Shown: one piece after another, positions 34,259 to 43,259 of the stretch
Position numbering within the stretch: the stretch's first letter is position 1
Layout of the letters: the number at the start of each line of letters is the position of its first letter
Source: Pedobacter fastidiosus
GTDB taxonomy: Bacteria > Bacteroidota > Bacteroidia > Sphingobacteriales > Sphingobacteriaceae
DNA: 49,813 nt
Reading direction: 5' to 3'
NCBI RefSeq assembly: GCF_014306625.1
Contig: NZ_JACRYL010000013.1
Coordinates: 19,183 to 68,995, forward strand
The notes under the pieces: model-generated
Databases searched by the model: none
The model's input: the letters and a program-made list of their open reading frames with translations, nothing else
Told to the model about the DNA's origin: nothing
Made by a program: the position numbers and the translations under genes

Positions 34259-35443
34259 ATGGTAGAAATCGTATTAAAAAAGGGCAAAGAAAAAGCGGCG
34301 TTACAAAGACATCCATGGGTATTTTCCGGAGCATTAGAGAAAGTAAAGGGAAAACCTGAAGATGGAGATGTGGTAAAGGTTTTTGCCTTCGATAACGAAT
34401 TTCTAGCTTATGGATACTTCAACAGCAATTCTAGAGTTGCCGTTAGATTATTAGAATGGGATGAAACGCAGATCATTGATAAAACTTGGTACGAAAACCG
34501 GTTGAAACAGGCCATTGCATCACGCCAGTTTATTTTAACGGAAGAAACCAATACCTGCCGACTTGTTTTTAGCGAAGCCGATTTTTTGCCTGGATTAATA
34601 GTAGATAAATATGCTGATTTTCTCTCTTTTCAAATTTTAAGCTCGGGGATTGAAAAGGTTAAAAATGAAATCGTGGAGATTCTAAAAGCAGAACTTAACC
34701 CAAAAGGAATTTTTGATAAAAGTGATGCCACTGCTCGTACTCATGAAGGTTTGCCAATAGAAAACGGGGTGATTTGGGGCGAAAATCCGCCAGAATTATT
34801 AGAAATAAAAGAGAACGGAATCATCTATAACATCAATATCGCCGAAGGACAAAAATCTGGATTTTATTGCGATCAACGCGATAACAGAAAAATTTTGGCG
34901 AGTTATACAAAGGGTAAAAAAGTTTTAGATTGCTTTAGTTATAGTGGCGGTTTCAGTCTAAATAGTTTAGCCACTGGTGCAAAAAGCATTGTAAGCGTAG
35001 ATAGTTCTGCACTTGCGGTAGAAACTTTGAAACAAAATGTTGTGCTAAACAAATATGATGAAACTAAGGTAACTACAATCCAATCTGACGTAAACAAACA
35101 ACTTCGGGCATTTAAAGAAGCTGGCGAAAAGTTTGATATCATAGTTTTAGATCCACCAAAATATGCACCATCGCGTTCTGCTTTGGATCGGGCGGCGAGA
35201 GCTTACAAAGACCTGAATCGTTTGGGAATGCTGCTTTTAGAAAAAGGCGGTTTACTGGCTACATTTTCATGTTCAGGCGCAGTAGACATTGAGACTTTTA
35301 AACAGATTATTGCTTGGGCTGCTTTAGATGCAGGCAAGGAAGTTCAAATTATTAAGCAATTTTGCCAGCCTGAGGATCATCCGGTAAGGATTTCTTTCCC
35401 TGAAGGTGAATATTTAAAAGGGCTGTTGTTAAGAGTGCTTTAA
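34259..35443 (+). CDS. rlmI: Class I SAM-dependent rRNA methyltransferase (RlmI-like)
   Basis: This is a 394-residue enzyme. An N-terminal PUA domain (~1-70, KKGKEKAALQRHPWVFSGAL) binds RNA, and a central EEHEE-type region leads to a Rossmann methyltransferase. SAM motif I is VLDCFSYSGGFSLNSLATGA, motif IV is DIIVLDPPKYAPSR, and motif VI is LATFSCSGAVD with the catalytic Cys. It matches proteins that methylate C1962 of 23S rRNA in E. coli. It is a housekeeping gene outside the pectin locus. No clear terminator follows; the next 760 bp are repeats. Confidence 0.88.
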   Translation: MVEIVLKKGKEKAALQRHPWVFSGALEKVKGKPEDGDVVKVFAFDNEFLAYGYFNSNSRVAVRLLEWDETQIIDKTWYENRLKQAIASRQFILTEETNTCRLVFSEADFLPGLIVDKYADFLSFQILSSGIEKVKNEIVEILKAELNPKGIFDKSDATARTHEGLPIENGVIWGENPPELLEIKENGIIYNINIAEGQKSGFYCDQRDNRKILASYTKGKKVLDCFSYSGGFSLNSLATGAKSIVSVDSSALAVETLKQNVVLNKYDETKVTTIQSDVNKQLRAFKEAGEKFDIIVLDPPKYAPSRSALDRAARAYKDLNRLGMLLLEKGGLLATFSCSGAVDIETFKQIIAWAALDAGKEVQIIKQFCQPEDHPVRISFPEGEYLKGLLLRVL

Positions 35444-35623
35444 ATTTCGCTTGCTAGAATATTGGGCTTTCTTAATTATGTGGAAAGCAAGAGCATTGCT
35501 CATTTTAATGTTTGTCCCATTCCAAGAAAACAGGTTAATGGGTTTTATTAGCCTTTCAACTATCATTAATAGTGGTTGCAGATCGTAAATTTTGGCTAAA
35601 GCCCTGGATGCTCATAAATTGTT

Positions 35624-35643
35624 CCGTTGGTTGAAACCAACGG
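35624..35643. repeat. Perfect 9-bp-stem palindrome
   Basis: CCGTTGGTT / AACCAACGG with a 2-base loop, preceded by TTTGGCTAAAGCCC. It resembles a REP-like intergenic element. It lies in the first 220 bp of the 764-bp gap after rlmI, which otherwise holds no gene. Confidence 0.65.
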
Positions 35644-35663
35644 CAAGGATATGGCAAGTGGTT

Positions 35664-36190
35664 AGCTGTTCGAGATGTTAGCGAAGCGCACTCGTAATAT
35701 GGATAAAACTGGATTTGTTATCCAGCAAATACGCTCAGCTTTTAAACAAAGGTTTTAAGCTCCCTCTTAAGCTTAGCCAATATTCTACTTATATTTTCTT
35801 AAATGTCTTAGGTGGTAAATAATTACCAAACTAAAATTTTAGCTGTTCGAGATGTTAGCGAAGCGCACTCGTAATATGGGTAAATCTAGATTTATAATCC
35901 AGCAAATGTGCTTAGCTTTAAACAAAGGTTTTAAGCTCCCCTCTAAGCTTGGCCAATATTCTACTTATATTTTCTTAAATGTCTTAGGCGGTAAATAATT
36001 ACCAAACTAAAATTTTAGCTGTTCGAGATGTTAGCGAATCGCATCTCGTACTACTGATAAAACTGGATTTGTTATCCAGCAAATACGCTTAGCTTTTTAA
36101 CAAAGGTTTTAAGGTCCCTCTAAGCTTAGCCAATATTCTACTTATATTTTCTTAAATGTCTTAGGTGGTAATAGTCACCAAACTAATTTT
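35664..36190. repeat. Three tandem ~176-bp repeats with internal hairpins
   Basis: Copies start with AGCTGTTCGAGATGTTAGCG at 35664, 35841 and 36017 (spacing 177 and 176) and run to about 36190. Each holds a CTGGATTTGTTATCCAG-type hairpin (35709-35725, degenerate at 35886-35902, 36063-36079), an AGCTTT...AAAGGTTTTAAGCT segment and a GGTAAATAATTACC-type palindrome near its end. Copies differ by scattered substitutions and short indels. No open reading frame spans a unit. They fill the gap between the convergent rlmI and DUF6814-like genes. Confidence 0.9.
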
Positions 36191-36207
36191 GTATGTAGAA
36201 ATAAAGA

Positions 36208-36459
36208 TTAAACCTCCTCCGAGCTTTCTGGCAACTGATCGTACTCACCTTTCACGGCATAAAATCCGAAAATCACCAATCCAATACTTATAGGGAAGAA
36301 AATAAAAAGAATAATTGCCCATTGTAAAATGGTATTCGTTCGCTCTATTTCGGTATGGGTTAGGCCTACTTTTTGTATGGCCTGTACAATTAAAAATGCC
36401 ATTGCCAGCGGACCAGCAATCATCCAAATTACACCCAAAAATTTCTTTAACGCGTTCAT
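36208..36459 (-). CDS. Small two-TM membrane protein (DUF6814-like), transporter partner
   Basis: This is an 83-residue protein with two hydrophobic segments (IWMIAGPLAMAFLIVQAI ~10-27 and WAIILFIFFPISIGLVIFGF ~47-66) and an acidic tail (LPESSEEV). It is encoded 9 bases downstream of the MHS transporter on the same strand. A small membrane gene of this type is regularly found behind that transporter in Bacteroidota, so it may be a stabilising subunit. Function is unknown; the DUF number is from memory. Confidence 0.75.
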   Translation of the reverse strand: MNALKKFLGVIWMIAGPLAMAFLIVQAIQKVGLTHTEIERTNTILQWAIILFIFFPISIGLVIFGFYAVKGEYDQLPESSEEV

Positions 36460-36468
36460 ATTTTCTAT

Positions 36469-37989
36469 TTAATCGTTAATGTTTTCATCTCTTTTATTGG
36501 ATAAATAAACCGTTCCAATAATCAAACTTAGTGTTGCAATCCCAATGGGATACCACAACCCTGATAGCGGAGTTGCGCCGGCAAAACTTGCAATAAGTGT
36601 TGCAATAAAGGGTACTAAGCCACCAAAAACCCCATTGCCAATATGGTAAGGTAAAGACATGGATGTGTATCTAATTTTAGTTGGAAAAAGTTCAACCAAG
36701 AAAGCTGCAATTGGTCCATAAACCATGGTTACCAAAAGAATTTGAAAGAAAATTAAGCCTACAAATTTCCAGAAAACTGGAGTAGGGAGAACTTTATCTC
36801 TCATAATTTCCTTAACAGGTAAAGGTCCTTTTGTAATGGAAATGGTATCTGCTTGCACGATATTAAAAGAAGCTCCGTTTTTCAGTAAAACTTTAGTGGT
36901 TACTGTTTTTAAACTGTCTTGAGTTCCTTCAATTAAAACAGATTTCGTTATAGGTGATGAAGATAAAATATCGGCCTTTTCAATTTTAGTGAAATCGGTA
37001 TCATCCAAAAACATCTGATAAATTGGGCGATAAAAAATTATACCCAAGAGCATTCCAGTCAACATAATCCATTTCCGACCAACCTTATCGCTCCAGGCAC
37101 CAAAAATCACAAAGAAAGGTGTGGCAAAAGCGATTCCCCAAAGTAGAATATATCTAGAATCGTTAAAATCTAATTTACAGGTGTTCTCCAAAAATGACTG
37201 TGCATAAAACTGACCTGTGTACCAAATAACACCTTGCCCCATGGTAGCACCGAACAAAGCGAGCAGTACCATTTTGAAGTTTCCTTTATTGTTAAAGCTT
37301 TCTTTAAGTGGGTTTTTAGAAATATTCCCTTCGGCCTTTAACTTAGAAAACATGGGCGATTCGTGCATCTTCATGCGGATGTAAATAGAAACCACTACCA
37401 ACACAATGGATAGTAAAAATGGAATTCTCCAGCCCCAATCGCCAAAAGTTTCAGCGCCTAAAATATTTTTGGTAATAACAATTACACCCAATGAAAGGAA
37501 CAAGCCTAAGGTTGCAGTAGTTTGAATCCAGCTGGTAAAAAAGCCTCTTCTGTTTTTAGGAGCATGTTCGGCTACATAGGTTGCCGCTCCACCATACTCT
37601 CCACCAAGCGCAAGACCTTGAATCAACCTTAAAATTAAAACCAGAATTGGAGCAGCATAACCAATGCTTTTATAAGATGGAATTAAGCCTATTAAAAATG
37701 TTGATCCTCCCATTAAAACCAGCGTTAATAGAAAAGTATATTTCCGGCCAATCAAATCTCCCAATCTCCCAAAAACTAATGCACCAAAAGGGCGAACAAT
37801 AAAACCAGCAGCAAAAATAGCAAGTGTGTTAATTAGTGCTGAAGCACCTGCATCCTCCGGAAACAATTGGTGACCGATAATTACAGCAAGGCTCCCGAAA
37901 ATATAAAAGTCGTACCATTCTATTAAAGTGCCCAGAGAGGAGGCTCCAATAACTTTGAAAATATTATTCTTGGGTAGGGTTTCGCTCAT
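36469..37989 (-). CDS. MFS transporter, metabolite:H+ symporter (MHS/ProP-like) with periplasmic insert
   Basis: This 506-residue inner-membrane carrier has about 12 transmembrane segments. Signatures are the N-terminal GTLIEWYDFYIFGSLA, FGRLGDLIGRKYTFLLTL (MFS loop 2-3) and GLALGGEYGGAATYVAEHAP, all typical of MHS carriers for proline/betaine, shikimate or dicarboxylates. Unlike E. coli ProP, a ~75-residue hydrophilic, Ser/Thr/Val-rich segment (~residues 335-410) interrupts the C-terminal half between membrane helices. The substrate is unknown. It is co-transcribed with the small membrane protein. Confidence 0.88.
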   Translation of the reverse strand: MSETLPKNNIFKVIGASSLGTLIEWYDFYIFGSLAVIIGHQLFPEDAGASALINTLAIFAAGFIVRPFGALVFGRLGDLIGRKYTFLLTLVLMGGSTFLIGLIPSYKSIGYAAPILVLILRLIQGLALGGEYGGAATYVAEHAPKNRRGFFTSWIQTTATLGLFLSLGVIVITKNILGAETFGDWGWRIPFLLSIVLVVVSIYIRMKMHESPMFSKLKAEGNISKNPLKESFNNKGNFKMVLLALFGATMGQGVIWYTGQFYAQSFLENTCKLDFNDSRYILLWGIAFATPFFVIFGAWSDKVGRKWIMLTGMLLGIIFYRPIYQMFLDDTDFTKIEKADILSSSPITKSVLIEGTQDSLKTVTTKVLLKNGASFNIVQADTISITKGPLPVKEIMRDKVLPTPVFWKFVGLIFFQILLVTMVYGPIAAFLVELFPTKIRYTSMSLPYHIGNGVFGGLVPFIATLIASFAGATPLSGLWYPIGIATLSLIIGTVYLSNKRDENIND

Positions 37990-38124
37990 AAAATAGGAAT
38001 ATTTGGTTTTCTAAGATAAACATTTGTAGTGCAAAACGGTAACTCAGTTTTTTGCTTAGTTAAATTGTTACAAAATAAAACTTTTCGGCTTTTCTTTTGT
38101 ATGTTCAATTGTTAATCCCAATTT

Positions 38125-39015
38125 ATGCTTTTAATACAGAATATTAGACTGAGTAGAATTTTAAGAAACACCTGGCAGGTAGATTTAATTATGATTGCAT
38201 CCTGCACTGTGGCATATTTAGTAAGAGAATATTTAATTGCCCATCATTTCGAAATTCCATCCATCATTCCAACGGTTTTAGGAACTGCCATAGCCTTTTT
38301 TATTGGTTTCAATAACAATCAAGCCTACGATAGATGGTGGGAAGCTCGTAAAATATGGGGTGCTTTGGTAAACGATTCCCGTTCATTTGCCAGAAACTTA
38401 ATTAATTATGTAGATAAGGATGATGAAGCAATTAAGCGAATGGTTTATCGCCACATTGCCTTCTTGTATGCTTTGAAAGCAAATTTATGGGGTACTGTAG
38501 ATGAAATTTACATCAAATATTTAAGTGAGGAAGATATGAAAGAGATGGATAAACATAAAAATAAGCACAACGCACTCTTAAATATCCAATCTAGAGATTT
38601 GCAGAAATTATCAAAATCTAATGCAATTGATGGTTTTCGATTTATCGAAATAAATGAGATGCTTACCCGCTTTTCTGATTCGATGGGCATGAGTGAAAGA
38701 ATTAAAAATACCATTTTCCCAACAACATATACTTACTTAACCAAAGTTTTTATCTGGCTATTTGTGGTTACTTTTACATTGGTTATTAGCCAATCGGCAG
38801 GTATCGCTTCCATCTTTTTAGGCTGGTTAATCGGCTTTGTATTTGTATCAACCCAAATAAACGGGATGAGTTTGGTAGATCCCTTTGAAAATAATTCTGC
38901 AGGTGTTCCGCTTAATCAAATTACCCGTACAATAGAAATTAATCTCTTACAAATGCTTGAGGAAGATGAAATTCCGGAGCCTGTTAAACCTATAAATGAC
39001 GAATATATTCTTTAA
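38125..39015 (+). CDS. Bestrophin-family ion channel (UPF0187)
   Basis: This is a 296-residue membrane protein with hydrophobic segments near residues 20-40, 48-65, 205-225 and 228-245. Family motifs are GTAIAFFIGFNNNQAYDRWW followed by EARKIWGALVNDSR, and the C-terminal SLVDPFENN. Bacterial bestrophins are pentameric anion or cation channels (KpBest type). It overlaps the next gene's stop codon tail to tail (39012-39015). Confidence 0.9.
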   Translation: MLLIQNIRLSRILRNTWQVDLIMIASCTVAYLVREYLIAHHFEIPSIIPTVLGTAIAFFIGFNNNQAYDRWWEARKIWGALVNDSRSFARNLINYVDKDDEAIKRMVYRHIAFLYALKANLWGTVDEIYIKYLSEEDMKEMDKHKNKHNALLNIQSRDLQKLSKSNAIDGFRFIEINEMLTRFSDSMGMSERIKNTIFPTTYTYLTKVFIWLFVVTFTLVISQSAGIASIFLGWLIGFVFVSTQINGMSLVDPFENNSAGVPLNQITRTIEINLLQMLEEDEIPEPVKPINDEYIL

Positions 39016-39644
39016 TCCTTGTGCGTAACTTTCTTCCCAATAAAAATGAGAAACAGAGATAGCAGATAGAAAATGATTAAAACTACGATTGCGTTTATGG
39101 TGGCCTTCGGATAGCCCAGATCAGTTACATTTATAAATGGGTAAGGATATTGTCCAACTATAGCGCCTCGGATTACCACAAAAACAACATAAAGCAAAGG
39201 GTAAATCATCCAAATTTTTGCCTCTTTGTATTCCAGTTTAGTCTTGTCTACATAGAAAATCCAGAAGGCAATAAATATTAATGGATCAACTACATGCAAC
39301 ATTTCATCAGCTACTCTTGCCCAGCCTACAGGAGAAACTAAACCACGCAAAATCGCATTGTAAACTAAACTAACCACTGTAATATAAACGGTTATTGCAG
39401 TTAGGGTTGTCGATTTTGCAAAGAACTTACCCAGTGAACTTTCCTCAAAAAGCCATAAAGTTGTAAAGCACAGTGCGACAATTATATTGGTGGTTACGGT
39501 AAAGTAAGACAAGAATAATTTAAGCGTTGCAGAGTAATCACCATTAAATAGTTTTAGGCTTACATTAAACTGAAGGCTGATGGCGAACCATGCAATTAGC
39601 GCTGCAAGCATAATAAATACCTTTCTGCCGGTTAAAGAATTCAT
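39012..39644 (-). CDS. Pr6Pr family six-TM membrane protein
   Basis: This 210-residue protein has six predicted hydrophobic segments and almost no soluble part. It shows the NGDYSATLKLFLSYFTVTTN loop, VSPVGWARVADEMLHVVDPL and a Tyr-Pro-Tyr-Pro-Phe motif near the C-terminus (GQYPYPFINVTDLGYP). These fit the Pr6Pr (FAR-17a/AIG1-like) family. Function is unknown. It is convergent with the bestrophin gene, with the two stop codons overlapping. Confidence 0.75.
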   Translation of the reverse strand: MNSLTGRKVFIMLAALIAWFAISLQFNVSLKLFNGDYSATLKLFLSYFTVTTNIIVALCFTTLWLFEESSLGKFFAKSTTLTAITVYITVVSLVYNAILRGLVSPVGWARVADEMLHVVDPLIFIAFWIFYVDKTKLEYKEAKIWMIYPLLYVVFVVIRGAIVGQYPYPFINVTDLGYPKATINAIVVLIIFYLLSLFLIFIGKKVTHKD

Positions 39645-39679
39645 AAATTGATATTGAGGATGATTGAAACTTTAAGCAC

Positions 39680-39716
39680 AAAAAAATATGCTTACCTAAA
39701 ACTAAGATAAGCATAT
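39680..39716 (-). terminator. Rho-independent terminator of the TerC gene
   Basis: Stem ATATGCTTA (39686-39694) / TAAGCATAT (39708-39716), followed on the minus strand by a T run (39686-39680). It lies 37 bases after the TerC stop. Confidence 0.8.
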
Positions 39717-39752
39717 ATATAACAAAATTAAATTAAACGCTAATAGCGTAAA

Positions 39753-40529
39753 CTAACTATTAGGTGTATTTCTTAATTTAATTGGTTTTTTGGTATTCTT
39801 TTTCATTTTTAGGTTTAACATCTCTACCAATACAGAGAAAGCCATAGCGAAATAAACGTAACCTTTAGGGATATGTTGATCCAAGCCCTCTGCTAAAAGC
39901 GAAACACCAATTAGGAGCAAAAATGAAAGTGCAAGCATTTTCACAGTTGGGTGTTTATTTACAAAACCGCTAATTGAGCCTGCAGAAATCATCATAATAA
40001 TTACAGCAATTACCACAGCTGCAATCATAATTTCGATGTGCTCTGCCATCCCTACGGCCGTAATTACCGAGTCGAGAGAGAATACAACATCCAAAATTAA
40101 AATCTGTACAATGGTTGGCCAAAACGAATGCGCTTTCCTATTCCCTTCCGAATCTTCTTCACCCTCCAATTTATTGTGAATTTCGTGAGTGCTTTTATAG
40201 ATTAAGAACAATCCGCCAACAATCAAAATTAAATCACGACCAGATATTGCCAATTTCTCGAACCAGTCGCCACTCGTTATTCCCACCCAACTGCCTAAGT
40301 TAAATAAGGGAGAGGTTAAGGTCATTACCCAGCTTAAAGATAATAATAGAAGCACTCTGGTAATCATTGCCAAACCTAAACCCAACTGACGGGCTTTTTT
40401 CTGCTGGTTTTCTGGAAGTTTTCCTGAAAGAATTGAGATGAAAACAATATTGTCTATGCCCAATACAATTTCTAAAACGGTAAGCGTTAGCAAAGAAATC
40501 CAGGCTTCTGGCGTACTTAAAAAATCCAT
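39753..40529 (-). CDS. TerC family integral membrane protein
   Basis: This 258-residue membrane protein has about seven hydrophobic segments. Conserved acidic membrane motifs are LEIVLGIDNIVFISILSGKL near the N-terminus and LDVVFSLDSVITAVGMAEH in the middle; the Asp residues in these are the family hallmark. TerC/YceF/Alx-like proteins are linked to tellurite resistance and to manganese or other metal export at alkaline pH. No other ter genes are present, so a metal-export role is likelier than tellurite resistance. Confidence 0.92.
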   Translation of the reverse strand: MDFLSTPEAWISLLTLTVLEIVLGIDNIVFISILSGKLPENQQKKARQLGLGLAMITRVLLLLSLSWVMTLTSPLFNLGSWVGITSGDWFEKLAISGRDLILIVGGLFLIYKSTHEIHNKLEGEEDSEGNRKAHSFWPTIVQILILDVVFSLDSVITAVGMAEHIEIMIAAVVIAVIIMMISAGSISGFVNKHPTVKMLALSFLLLIGVSLLAEGLDQHIPKGYVYFAMAFSVLVEMLNLKMKKNTKKPIKLRNTPNS

Positions 40530-40660
40530 AATTATTTTATCTGATAAGGCGAAGATATAAAAGGCAACTGATTTATTGAACAGTTTTTGCTCTAATTAGT
40601 TTGGAGGTTTACATTTAGGCTAGAACCAAATATCTCAAAGGTTCAAATTGAGAAATGATT

Positions 40661-41215
40661 CTAATGACCCGATTTTTCGATCTCTGCTTTTAATTTTTCT
40701 TCCAGCAAAATAGATTTTGCTTTAAAATCAGGATCAGAAAAAGAGATATTTGCCGTTGCATATAAGATTTTACCATCCCTGCCAACTAAAATATTTGATG
40801 GAAAACCATGATTAATATTCAGTTTTCGAAGCTCTTCTTTTGTTAAACTTACAACTTCATATTTGTAACCATTACGATTTTGAAAACGCTTGGCCGATGA
40901 TGGCAAATTGTAAGTAATTGCAATAAATTTTACTTTTTGTTTAGCGTATTTATCTACAAGTTTGTTCAGCTCAGGCATTTCTGCTATACAAGGTGGGCAC
41001 TTTTCAAACCAGAAATTAATAAGGACAATCTCGTTTTTTAATGCCTCTCTTTTAAAAGAGATTTTATTTACAGTTAGTCCTTTAAAGTCTGGTAAATCTT
41101 TCCCAACCAAGTCTTCAAAAAATGTTTCTTGTGTTGCCCATCTTACTGGAGCATCCTGTGCTTTGGCAAAAAATGAGGTCGCTAATAGAAGGAAAGTGAC
41201 TATATAAGTTTTCAT
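40661..41215 (-). CDS. Exported TlpA-like thioredoxin-fold protein
   Basis: This is a 184-residue protein; ATG 41215 is chosen because it starts a good signal peptide (MKTYIVTFLLLATSFFAKAQ), whereas the open frame to 41266 adds an implausible leader and would run into the terminator of the neighbouring gene. The thioredoxin active site is FWFEKCPPCIAEMPEL (Cys-Pro-Pro-Cys), with the cis-Pro region HGFPSNILVGRDGKI. It is a periplasmic thiol-disulphide reductase or resistance-type protein (AhpC/TSA-TlpA family); its partner is unknown. Confidence 0.88.
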   Translation of the reverse strand: MKTYIVTFLLLATSFFAKAQDAPVRWATQETFFEDLVGKDLPDFKGLTVNKISFKREALKNEIVLINFWFEKCPPCIAEMPELNKLVDKYAKQKVKFIAITYNLPSSAKRFQNRNGYKYEVVSLTKEELRKLNINHGFPSNILVGRDGKILYATANISFSDPDFKAKSILLEEKLKAEIEKSGH

Positions 41216-41231
41216 GGAGAAGGCTAAAGAT

Positions 41232-41263
41232 AAAAAAAGTCCTGCCAAATGCTGGCAAGACTT
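41232..41263 (-). terminator. Terminator after the DUF4097-like gene
   Basis: Imperfect stem AAGTC-C-TGCCA / TGGCA-A-GACTT (41238-41263), followed on the minus strand by seven T. It lies between the DUF4097-like stop (41289) and the TlpA-like start (41215). Confidence 0.75.
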
Positions 41264-41288
41264 CATTAGTTATTTAGCTTGGAAATTT

Positions 41289-42578
41289 TTATTTAAAAGT
41301 AACTGAACCGTATTCTGTTTTAATGGAAACATTTGCAGAACCTCCGTTTCCAATTTTACCAGAATATTTCTTCGTTTCATCATCTTTACTTACTTGCGAA
41401 GACGAAACATTTGAGCCATATTTGAACCCTGCATAAGACGTTGAAAGGTTAAAATTAGCATTATAATTATTTGCAAAACCTAAACCAACACTAACATATT
41501 CGCCATTAAAGGTGAAGTTTTTACAGGCTGGCGTAATCTCCGCAACAGATAATCTATTGTAATCCATATCTATATTTGCATCGCCATTTAAATTGCCTAA
41601 ACTCACATTTGTATATTCGGTTTTCAGCGCCAGCTTGCCCACATTTGCCATAGTTAAACTGCCATATCCCTGCTGAATTACCGTATTCCCTTTTACACTA
41701 TTGATGTTGATTTTTGCGTATTCTGTATGCAGCAACAAGTTGCCACCAATATTGCCAACAGTTAAACCCGATCCATATTCAACTTTAATATCTGCCGATT
41801 TTCTAATGGTATTAATGTTTACCGGAACATATTCTGCAGAGATTTCTATTGTACCTACCGAGCCAATATTTACACCGCCACCATATTCGTGCTTCACAAT
41901 TGCAGCATTTAAATCTTGAACGGTAGTTTTACCATATTGAACATTAATATAATTATTGGCGTTACTTAGATTGCCCGCAGTAAGGTTTCCGTATTGAACT
42001 TTTAAAGATGTCGGCCCAGAGAAATCGCCCATATCAACATTTCCATATTGCTGTTGTACGGTTAATGGGTTAATCGCAGGCATGTATAACGTATAAATAA
42101 CCTTAACTTCTCTTCTCCAAGTAGTTACGCCATTTTTAACCCCACGACCATAACGGCCATTCTTTTCGCCCATATTTGTTTTAATAGAAACTACATCGCC
42201 GGTTTTATTGGCGTCAATCGATACATCATCAATTAACTTTTGAGCATCGTTTTCCGAATTACTGTAAGCTTTGATATCGATATCGACGCGAACCTCTTTC
42301 TTATCCCAAGTTTTAATTACAATGGCTCCGTATTGATTGTTCAAATTAACCTTATCATTATTATCTACACTAAAACTTTTACTGAAAGATTTAGATCGTT
42401 CGGCATCACTACCAGTCTGTACCGTTGAGGTTACACTAACGGATGCATTTACAGAGGAAGATACTACAGTATTTACTGCGTAACTTTCTGATGGATTATT
42501 TATCACTACCACCTGCTGGGCAGAGGTTTTTACGGCGATGAAAGCCATAATGGCCAAGAATATTTTTATTGTTTTCAT
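41289..42578 (-). CDS. Exported DUF4097-like beta-strand-repeat protein
   Basis: This is a 429-residue protein with signal peptide MKTIKIFLAIMAFIAVKTSAQ. After ~residue 60 it begins KSFSVDNNDKVNLNNQYGAI and then repeats short strands with a recurrent hydrophobic-x-x-x-YG pattern (VQQQYGNV, VQYGNL, VQYGKT, VEYGSG, KTEYGSV). This is typical of DUF4097/adhesin-like parallel beta-helices. It lies downstream of an ECF sigma and probable anti-sigma gene on the same strand, a frequent arrangement in Bacteroidota. Function is unknown. A small hairpin (42603-42629) lies between it and the anti-sigma gene. Confidence 0.75.
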   Translation of the reverse strand: MKTIKIFLAIMAFIAVKTSAQQVVVINNPSESYAVNTVVSSSVNASVSVTSTVQTGSDAERSKSFSKSFSVDNNDKVNLNNQYGAIVIKTWDKKEVRVDIDIKAYSNSENDAQKLIDDVSIDANKTGDVVSIKTNMGEKNGRYGRGVKNGVTTWRREVKVIYTLYMPAINPLTVQQQYGNVDMGDFSGPTSLKVQYGNLTAGNLSNANNYINVQYGKTTVQDLNAAIVKHEYGGGVNIGSVGTIEISAEYVPVNINTIRKSADIKVEYGSGLTVGNIGGNLLLHTEYAKININSVKGNTVIQQGYGSLTMANVGKLALKTEYTNVSLGNLNGDANIDMDYNRLSVAEITPACKNFTFNGEYVSVGLGFANNYNANFNLSTSYAGFKYGSNVSSSQVSKDDETKKYSGKIGNGGSANVSIKTEYGSVTFK

Positions 42579-42602
42579 GTTTGCTAATTGTTAACATTTT
42601 TT

Positions 42603-42629
42603 GCTAAAAACCTGCCGACCGGCTTTAGC
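42603..42629. repeat. Small GC-rich hairpin between anti-sigma and DUF4097-like genes
   Basis: GCTAAA (42603-42608) pairs with TTTAGC (42624-42629), with an inner GCCG/CGGC core. It may be a weak terminator or attenuator on the minus strand. No gene was seen in the 153-bp gap. Confidence 0.4.
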
Positions 42630-42731
42630 GATTAAATGTGGTGAGCGTAATTTTGGATCTAGTAGAAGGTATCAAGACAGCATAGCTTGATTCAAGCGCT
42701 TTGGTCTTTTCCCTTTAGTCTTTCTGCTTAA

Positions 42732-43259
42732 TTATATTTGATTAACTCTTTTATAATCGTCAACTTGGTTAATAATCATTAATTGTTGTTTCAATAATTG
42801 GAGTTGGATTTCGCGATTTTTCACCATTGCTTTTACCACATAAAGTTGGTTTGGCGTATTTGGCAGCTCTGCTTTTAAGCGCTCGTAATCTTCATCCAGT
42901 TTTCTTAAATCAGAGGTAAACTTTTTATACAAATCTGGATTTGCAGATGCAAAAATTGCTAAGCTATCTCTCTTTTCGGTAATTAAACCAGCGTAATGGC
43001 CTTCCTTTTTAGCATAAGCTGAATTTACATCAGCGATTTCTAAATCTCTGTTTTGCATTCTTCCTGCGTACAGCCAAACTAAACCGAAAACAACAACTAT
43101 AGCTGCCGCTGCACTCATCCATAAGTACAGCTTTATTGGCTTTTTTTTCTTTTTGTTATCTAATTCAAGTTCAATCTTTGCCCAAAGCCCTGCAGATGGC
43201 TCAAAAGCATCAAAAGATCTGCGGTTTTCTTTAACAAAGGTTTCTAATCTATTATTCAT
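42732..43259 (-). CDS. Probable anti-sigma factor (single-TM protein)
   Basis: This 175-residue protein has an N-terminal cytoplasmic helix (ENRRSFDAFEPSAGLWAKI) of the kind that binds sigma factors in Bacteroidota. One transmembrane segment follows (LYLWMSAAAAIVVVFGLVWL, ~46-65), then a helical, probably coiled-coil periplasmic part with many charged residues. Its start overlaps the sigma-factor stop by 8 bases, giving translational coupling. There is no FecR or zinc-finger motif, so the anti-sigma role is inferred from architecture and position. Confidence 0.65.
   Translation of the reverse strand: MNNRLETFVKENRRSFDAFEPSAGLWAKIELELDNKKKKKPIKLYLWMSAAAAIVVVFGLVWLYAGRMQNRDLEIADVNSAYAKKEGHYAGLITEKRDSLAIFASANPDLYKKFTSDLRKLDEDYERLKAELPNTPNQLYVVKAMVKNREIQLQLLKQQLMIINQVDDYKRVNQI

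Noticed and set aside
35664..36190. Tandem repeats considered as a CRISPR array
   Set aside because: The units are ~176 bp and similar along their whole length, with no short constant repeats separated by unique spacers and no cas genes.
39753..40529. TerC considered as part of a tellurite-resistance/ter defence operon
   Set aside because: No terZ, terD or other ter genes are nearby and the gene has its own terminator.
41216..41266. Extended start of the TlpA-like gene
   Set aside because: The extension overlaps a terminator hairpin and spoils the signal peptide that begins at 41215.
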